Shown piece by piece: positions 6,165-10,067 of a stretch of 10,067 nucleotides of DNA. Below the pieces are notes generated by a model that was not told the DNA's origin, did no database searches, and worked only from the letters and a program-made list of their open reading frames with translations. Both the position numbers and the translations under genes were made by a program. Origin of the DNA: Candidatus Latescibacterota bacterium (GTDB lineage: Bacteria > Latescibacterota > UBA2968 > UBA8231); the NCBI GenBank assembly GCA_022827165.1, contig JAJDTN010000287.1, forward strand, positions 1 through 10,067, in the 5' to 3' direction. Positions within the stretch are counted from its first letter, which is position 1. Each line of letters begins with the position of its first letter.

Positions 6165-6938
6165 TCAAACCCTCTCTCTCTCCAGTGATGGTTGGGACCG
6201 GCCCCCGCCGGCCTCTCGCTCCTTTGACCATTCCTGCACCAGCCGCAGCTCCCTCTCGTCCAGGTCCGCCGCGGGCAGCAGGTCGGGCCGGCGCTCGAAG
6301 GTGCGGCGCAGAGCCTGCCGCCGGCGCCAGGCCTCGACCTCGCCGTGGTCGCCGCGGAGCAACTCCTCGGGGACGCGCTGGCCGTCGAACTCGGCGGGCC
6401 TCGTGTACCACGGGCAGTCGAGGAGCCCGTCGTGGAACGAGTCGGCCATGGCCGAGCTGAAGTCGCCGAGGACGCCGGGCAGCAGCCGGGTCACGGCATC
6501 GATCACCACGAGGGCGGCGGTCTCGCCGCCGGTGAGCACGTAGTCGCCGATGGACAGCTCGCGGTCGATGCAGCGCTCGCGCAGGCGCTCGTCCACCCCC
6601 TTGTAGTGGCCGCACAGCAGCACCAGGTGCGGCTGCAGCGACAACTCCACCGCCGTCTGCTGGCCGAAACGCTCGCCGTCGGCGGTGAGGTAGATGCCCA
6701 GGCCCCGGTGGAGTTCCAGGTCCTCCCAGCAGGCGGCCACGGGCTCGGGCTTGATGAGCATGCCGCCGCCGCCGCCGAAAGGCGCGTCGTCGACGGTGCG
6801 GTGCCGGTCGGTGGCCCAGGACCGCAGGTCGTGCACGGCCACCTCCAGGTGGCCGCCGCCAGCGGCCCGGCCCAGGATGCTCGTCTCCAGGGGCTGGGTG
6901 AAGAACCCCGGAAACAGGGTCACCACGTCGATCCTCAC
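6165..6938 (-). CDS. trmD: tRNA (guanine-N1)-methyltransferase, m1G37
   Basis: SPOUT-class methyltransferase of 257 residues that methylates G37 next to the anticodon using S-adenosylmethionine, preventing +1 frameshifting. Motifs visible: MRIDVVTLFPGFF (1-13), DDAPFGGGGGMLIKPEP (50-66), LLCGHYKGVDER (107-118; commonly CGRYEGVDER), DRELSIGDYVLTGGE (125-139) of the trefoil knot, and SFHDGLLDCPWYTRP (167-181) with the catalytic Asp169. The C-terminal helical domain ends with a Gly/Ser/Arg-rich tail. The GTG start at 6938 has GGGAGG 5 bases upstream and follows the rimM stop by one base. The gene order matches the conserved rpsP-rimM-trmD-rplS operon. Confidence 0.97.
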   Translation of the reverse strand: MRIDVVTLFPGFFTQPLETSILGRAAGGGHLEVAVHDLRSWATDRHRTVDDAPFGGGGGMLIKPEPVAACWEDLELHRGLGIYLTADGERFGQQTAVELSLQPHLVLLCGHYKGVDERLRERCIDRELSIGDYVLTGGETAALVVIDAVTRLLPGVLGDFSSAMADSFHDGLLDCPWYTRPAEFDGQRVPEELLRGDHGEVEAWRRRQALRRTFERRPDLLPAADLDERELRLVQEWSKEREAGGGRSQPSLERERV

Positions 6939-6939
6939 G

Positions 6940-7509
6940 TCAGCCTCCCGGCTCCAGCAGTGCCTCGACGCCCCGCACGTCGATCCGCCGCCGGTCCACG
7001 TCGATGCGGGTCACGAAGTCCCGGACCGCCGGCAGCAGGATCTCGCGGCCGGCCTCCAGCCGCACCGCGAAGGCGTCGCTGGCCGGCATCTGCAGCACCT
7101 CGGTCACCTCGCCGAGACAGCGGCCGCGGTCGTCCCGGACCCGGCAGCCGATCACGTCGAAGACGAAATAGCGGCCCTCGGGAGGCGGGGCGACCTGATC
7201 TCCGGGGACCGTCAGGTATCCGCCCGTGATCCGCTCCCGCACCTCCTCCGGGGAGTCGACGCCGGCGAACTTCACCAGCACGCCCCCGGGGCCCGAACGG
7301 CACCTCTCGACCCGCAACTCGAGATCCGGCTGCCCGTCGCGCTCGAGCCGCACGGCGCCCAGCCCGTCGAACCGGTCGGGGTCCCAGGTGAGGGGCTCCA
7401 CGAGGACCTCGCCGCGGACGCCCTTGGCGCGCCGGGCGAAGCCGACGGCGACGCGTCCCGGCGCCCGCCCGTCGGCGGCGCTACTCCTCTGCCGGTTCGC
7501 CGCCCTCAC
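6940..7509 (-). CDS. rimM: 16S rRNA processing protein RimM
   Basis: A 189-residue ribosome maturation factor that binds S19 and assists 30S head assembly. The N-terminal RimM domain begins at about residue 18 (GRVAVGFARRAKGVRGEVLVEPL) and the C-terminal PRC-barrel domain at about 111 (EGRYFVFDVIGCRV), ending LLPAVRDFVTRIDVDRRRIDV. The start is GTG 7509, the only plausible initiator before the conserved domain. It makes the gene overlap rpsP by 29 bases and adds a basic 17-residue leader rich in Arg and Ala; the Shine-Dalgarno is weak, so re-initiation after rpsP translation is likely. The khpA gene often found between rpsP and rimM is absent. Confidence 0.93.
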   Translation of the reverse strand: MRAANRQRSSAADGRAPGRVAVGFARRAKGVRGEVLVEPLTWDPDRFDGLGAVRLERDGQPDLELRVERCRSGPGGVLVKFAGVDSPEEVRERITGGYLTVPGDQVAPPPEGRYFVFDVIGCRVRDDRGRCLGEVTEVLQMPASDAFAVRLEAGREILLPAVRDFVTRIDVDRRRIDVRGVEALLEPGG

Positions 7510-7879
7510 CCGACGCGGCCTCGGGGGACTCCTCCGGGGCTCCCTCCGCCTCCGCCGGCGCGGCGGCGCCGAGCTTCTTGCGGCGTTTGGGCTTGTCCGT
7601 GGTCAGCGCGCCCTGGCGGTCGACGCCCTCGAAGCCGCGCCAGCGGGCGAGGATGCCCTTGCTGCGCAGCAGGTCGTGGACCGTGGGGGTCATCTGGGCG
7701 CCCTTCTTCAGCCAGTCCACGGCGGCCTCCTCGTCGACCTCGAAGCGAGCGTGCACGGGGTCGTACGTGCCCAGCTCCTGCAGCGAGTGGCCGGAACGGG
7801 GGAGATTGTCCGTCGTGGCGACAATGCGGTAGAAGGGGCGCTTCCTGCGTCCCATTCTCTTGAGTCGAAGCTTGACCAA
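7481..7879 (-). CDS. rpsP: 30S ribosomal protein S16
   Basis: A 132-residue protein. The S16 core covers residues 1 to about 85: LRLKRMGRRKRPFYRIVATT (4-23), LQELGTYDP (33-41), and DWLKKGAQMTPTVHDLLRSKG (55-75). After a basic KPKRRKK segment comes an acidic Ala/Pro/Glu-rich tail (about 104-132), which is longer than the minimal S16 but of a kind seen in several phyla. The start is TTG at 7879 with AGGAG (minus strand, 7890-7894) 10 bases upstream; no ATG or GTG fits the conserved N-terminus. It follows ffh by 43 bases. Confidence 0.95.
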   Translation of the reverse strand: MVKLRLKRMGRRKRPFYRIVATTDNLPRSGHSLQELGTYDPVHARFEVDEEAAVDWLKKGAQMTPTVHDLLRSKGILARWRGFEGVDRQGALTTDKPKRRKKLGAAAPAEAEGAPEESPEAASGEGGEPAEE

Positions 7880-7922
7880 GTGTCGATCGCTCCTGGAGTA
7901 GGTGGTGGGGTTCGGAGTGGAT

Positions 7923-9269
7923 TCAGGGGGCCGGCATGGACAGGGGCAGGGACCTCCGGCCCCGTCCCTTGCGCCCCGGCCGGCTCATCTGGCGCAGCAT
8001 TTTCTGCATGGCGTGGAACTGCTTGACGAGACGGTTCACGTCCTGGATGGAGGTGCCGCTGCCGCGGGCGATCCGCCGCCGCCGGCTGCCGTTGAGGATT
8101 TGCGGACGGCGGCGCTCCTGAAGGGTCATGGAGTTGATGATCGCCTCGGTGCGGGTGAAGGCGCCGTCGTCGACGGGGGCCCCCTTCAACGCCTTGCCGG
8201 CGCCGGGGATCATGCCCATCAACTGGTCCAGCGGCCCCATGCCCCGCACCGCCTGCAGTTGCTGCTGGAAGTCCTCGAAGGTGAAGGCCTCCCTGCTCAG
8301 GCGGGCCTCCATGGCCGCGGCCTGCTCGCGGTCCAAGCTCTGCTCCGCCTTCTCCACCAGGGAGAGCACGTCGCCCATCCCCAGGATGCGGGAGGCGACG
8401 CGGTCCGGGTGGAAGGGCTCAAGTCCCTCGAGGGTCTCGCCCGTGCCGACGTAGCGGATCGGCTGCCCGGTGGTCTGCCGGATCGACAGGGCCGCGCCCC
8501 CCCGGGCGTCGGAGTCCATCTTGGTCAGCACCACCCCCTGGAAGGCCAGCCGCTCGTGGAAGCGGCTCGCCGTCTCCACCGCGTCCTGGCCGAGCATGGC
8601 GTCGGCGACGAAGAGGATCTCGTGGGGCTGCACGGCCTCGCGGATGGCCGTCAGCTCGGCCATCATCTCCTCGTCGATGCCGAGGCGGCCGGCGGTGTCG
8701 AGGAGGACGATGCTGCGGTTGTTGAGGCGGGCCTGCTCCACGCCGAGGCGGCAGATCTCGACCGGGTCTTCGGAGCCGGCCTCGGAGGGGCCGAAGACGC
8801 CGACGTCGATGGAGGTCCCGAGGGTGCGCAGCTGCTCGACGGCGGCGGGGCGGTAGGTGTCGGCCGCTACCAGGTACGGGAGGCGCCCCCGATCCTTGAA
8901 GTGGCGGGCGAGCTTGGCGGCCACCGTGGTCTTGCCGCAGCCCTGCAGACCGACGAGGAGCACCGCCGTCGGCGGCTGCGGCGCCAGCTCCAGCGGCGCG
9001 GCGGTGCCTCCGAGAAGGGCGACGAGTTCCTCGTGGACGACCTTGATCACCTGCTGTCCGGGGCTGAGGCTGCGCAGGACCTCGCGTCCGAGGGCGCGCT
9101 CGCGAACGCGGCCGAGGAAGCTCCTGGCCACCTTGAAGTTGACGTCCGCCTCGAGGAGGGCGCGGCGGATCTCGCGCAGGGACTGGTCGAGGGCCTTCTC
9201 GCTGATGCGCCCGTGGCCGCGCAACTGGCGGAAGACATCGTCGAAGCGCTCTGTCAGTCTCTCGAACAA
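7923..9269 (-). CDS. ffh: Signal recognition particle protein Ffh (SRP54)
   Basis: A 448-residue GTPase that binds 4.5S RNA and signal sequences and targets ribosomes to FtsY at the membrane. The N-domain runs from 1 to about 87 (LFERLTERFDDVFRQLRG at the start). The G-domain has the P-loop GLQGCGKTT (107-115; more often GSGKTT), ADTYRPAAVEQL (136-147), DTAGRL (191-196) and TKMD (249-252) followed by SDARGGAALS. GTGETLEGLEPF (275-286) leads to the Met-rich M-domain, with MGPLDQLMGMIPG (344-356) and the RNA-binding motif RRRRIARGSGTSIQDVNRL (396-414). The frame is open far upstream (to 9830), but that part overlaps the divergent sigma gene and is not Ffh-like. TTG 9269, preceded by GGAGG 4 bases upstream, matches the family N-terminus and usual length. 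Confidence 0.95.
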   Translation of the reverse strand: MFERLTERFDDVFRQLRGHGRISEKALDQSLREIRRALLEADVNFKVARSFLGRVRERALGREVLRSLSPGQQVIKVVHEELVALLGGTAAPLELAPQPPTAVLLVGLQGCGKTTVAAKLARHFKDRGRLPYLVAADTYRPAAVEQLRTLGTSIDVGVFGPSEAGSEDPVEICRLGVEQARLNNRSIVLLDTAGRLGIDEEMMAELTAIREAVQPHEILFVADAMLGQDAVETASRFHERLAFQGVVLTKMDSDARGGAALSIRQTTGQPIRYVGTGETLEGLEPFHPDRVASRILGMGDVLSLVEKAEQSLDREQAAAMEARLSREAFTFEDFQQQLQAVRGMGPLDQLMGMIPGAGKALKGAPVDDGAFTRTEAIINSMTLQERRRPQILNGSRRRRIARGSGTSIQDVNRLVKQFHAMQKMLRQMSRPGRKGRGRRSLPLSMPAP

Positions 9270-9273
9270 TCCG

Positions 9274-9278
9274 CCTCC
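9274..9278 (-). promoter_or_regulatory. Shine-Dalgarno that sets the ffh TTG start
   Basis: On the minus strand the sequence reads GGAGG, then 4 bases, then TTG (9269). It is the only ribosome site adjacent to the conserved Ffh N-terminus, and there is no ATG or GTG nearby in that frame. The spacing is slightly short. Confidence 0.6.
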
Positions 9279-9310
9279 GGGGCTCGTAACCTCTTGGGGC
9301 AAAACGACTA

Positions 9311-9316
9311 AATATA
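9311..9316 (-). promoter_or_regulatory. Candidate -10 element for the ffh operon
   Basis: Minus-strand TATATT, 42 bases before the ffh TTG, in the only AT-rich patch of the divergent spacer. The best position for a -35 (TGGCGG, 17-bp spacer) matches the consensus poorly. The same TATATT hexamer occurs upstream of the purF-like gene. Confidence 0.35.
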
Positions 9317-9367
9317 GACGGAGGGGGGCGGATCCGCCACGGCGGGCAGAGCGGAGGCAGGGGTATC

Positions 9368-9392
9368 CCGGAAGGGGTCCGGATACTTCCGG
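9368..9392. promoter_or_regulatory. Inverted repeat CCGGAAG-N11-CTTCCGG upstream of sigma gene
   Basis: Perfect 7-bp arms (9368-9374 and 9386-9392) with an 11-base spacer that itself contains the palindrome TCCGGA. It lies 28-52 bases before the sigma factor ATG, in the divergent ffh/sigma spacer. It could be an operator, such as an autoregulatory site, or form a hairpin in the leader. Confidence 0.4.
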
Positions 9393-9419
9393 TCCGGTGG
9401 CGCAACTATCAGGGTGACC

Positions 9420-10067
9420 ATGGACGGGGAAGGGAGAGAGCAGGTGAGGGCCGCGGCCGCGGGCGACGCCGAGGCCTTCGGCCGCCTGGTGGAAGATCAC
9501 GCGGCCTGGCTGCGGGCCCGGATCACCTCCAGGCTCGGTTCGCCGGAGACGGCGGAGGACCTCCTGCAGGAGGTCTTCCTGGCCGCCTGGGAGCGGCTGG
9601 CGACGCTGCGCGACCCCGGCCGTTTTCCCGCCTGGCTGCGCTCGATCGCCGACAACCAGGTGCGCCTGTGGCAGCGCCGCCGGCTCACTCAGCTCGACCT
9701 GCTGGCCCGGTTTGGGAACGAGACGCTCCCGGCGGCGGCGCCGGCACCCCGGGAGGAGCGCATCCGCGGCCTTCTGCGGGAGGCCCTGGGGAGGCTCGGC
9801 GACGCCCACCGGGAGGTGATCGTCCACCACTACCTGAAGGGTTACTCGTACCGGCAGACGGCCCTCCTCCTGGACCTCGAGACCGGCACCGTCCGCAGCC
9901 GCCTGCAGAAAGCCCGATCACGACTTCACAAGGAGATCACCGCCATGCCCGACTCCAGCTTCTCCCAGAGCTACGAGCTGACCGCCTCCGACCTGACCGG
10001 GCTGCGTCACCTGGCCCGCTTCCAGGGCCGGGACCACCGGCGGATCCTGCGGTGCATCTGCCTGGAG
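9420..10067 (+). CDS. ECF-type RNA polymerase sigma factor with C-terminal extension (3' end outside window)
   Basis: The frame is open from ATG 9420 to the window edge (216 codons). Residues 1-87 hold sigma region 2: AAAAGDAEAFGRLVEDH (11-27) and AEDLLQEVFLAAWERL (45-60), then FPAWLRSIADNQVRLWQRR (69-87). A Pro/Ala-rich linker (about 100-112) leads to sigma region 4 (about 113-172), with REVIVHHYLKGYSYRQTALL and the recognition helix TGTVRSRLQKARSRLH (155-170). A typical ECF factor would end near here, but the frame continues for over 40 residues (SYELTASDLTGLRHLARF, then RRILRCICLE) out of the window, so a C-terminal extra domain exists. An alternative start is GTG 9444, with the better-spaced GGGAG 7 bases upstream; it removes 8 residues and keeps region 2. 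The cognate promoter and any anti-sigma factor are not visible. Confidence 0.9.
   Translation, partial: MDGEGREQVRAAAAGDAEAFGRLVEDHAAWLRARITSRLGSPETAEDLLQEVFLAAWERLATLRDPGRFPAWLRSIADNQVRLWQRRRLTQLDLLARFGNETLPAAAPAPREERIRGLLREALGRLGDAHREVIVHHYLKGYSYRQTALLLDLETGTVRSRLQKARSRLHKEITAMPDSSFSQSYELTASDLTGLRHLARFQGRDHRRILRCICLE
9930..9947 (+). promoter_or_regulatory. Internal Shine-Dalgarno and in-frame ATG within the sigma gene
   Basis: AAGGAG at 9930-9935 lies 9 bases before an in-frame ATG at 9945, exactly at the boundary between sigma region 4 and the C-terminal extension (Met176). It is a better ribosome site than the one at the gene start. It may allow separate production of the C-terminal domain; the Lys-Glu codons (AAG GAG) could also produce it by chance. 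Confidence 0.35.

Noticed and set aside
7902..9311. 469-codon plus-strand frame opposite ffh
   Set aside because: It is an antisense shadow of the well-conserved ffh gene, rich in Gly, Ala, Val and Asp with no motif.
9270..9830. N-terminal extension of the ffh frame giving a 635-residue protein
   Set aside because: The extension has no SRP54 similarity, is antisense to the clearly conserved sigma factor, and crosses the promoter-like spacer; TTG 9269 matches the family start.
1..10067. CRISPR array, insertion sequence or phage attachment site
   Set aside because: No regularly spaced direct repeats, transposase or integrase genes, or terminal inverted repeats are visible.

Overview
This is a high-GC bacterial chromosome segment with tightly packed, partly translation-coupled genes and frequent GTG/TTG starts. 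No mobile element, CRISPR array, rRNA or tRNA is visible. The PII protein has the uridylylatable T-loop tyrosine, the PurF-like enzyme has the Cys propeptide/Fe-S architecture, and the small membrane protein resembles the DUF3098-like two-helix proteins of the FCB superphylum. My best guess, at low confidence, is an uncultured high-GC lineage near the FCB group (Gemmatimonadota/Eisenbacteria/Krumholzibacteriota-like).

Left part, plus strand (1-4462): the tail of an unrecognised gene; a classical ammonium-sensing pair, amt (ammonium channel with signal peptide) and glnK (PII regulator); then, overlapping the glnK stop codon, an aldo/keto-reductase-fold protein that appears to lack all four catalytic residues and probably starts at CTG. 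After a 129-bp gap with an AT-rich -10-like element, a perfect palindrome and a GC hairpin comes a glutamine phosphoribosylpyrophosphate amidotransferase (PurF family) with an 8-residue propeptide and conserved Fe-S cysteines. The group links ammonium uptake, nitrogen-status signalling and a glutamine-consuming enzyme.

Middle (4463-4726): a convergent, gene-free spacer with several GC-rich hairpins but no U-tract.

Right part, minus strand (9269 down to 4727): the widespread ffh-rpsP-rimM-trmD-rplS translation/secretion operon, without the khpA gene often found between rpsP and rimM. It is extended by a small two-helix membrane protein and a phytanoyl-CoA-dioxygenase-like Fe(II)/2-oxoglutarate oxygenase, both coupled to it (SD over the rplS stop, then an ATGA overlap).

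Right edge (9270-10067): a divergent intergenic region with a -10-like AT island for ffh and a 7-bp inverted repeat before an ECF-type sigma factor. The sigma factor continues out of the window with an extra C-terminal domain, which has its own internal Shine-Dalgarno plus ATG.

The most unusual items are the PII-coupled pseudo-AKR, the sigma factor with its C-terminal extension, and the oxygenase attached to a ribosomal operon. No wholly new system can be demonstrated from this window alone.
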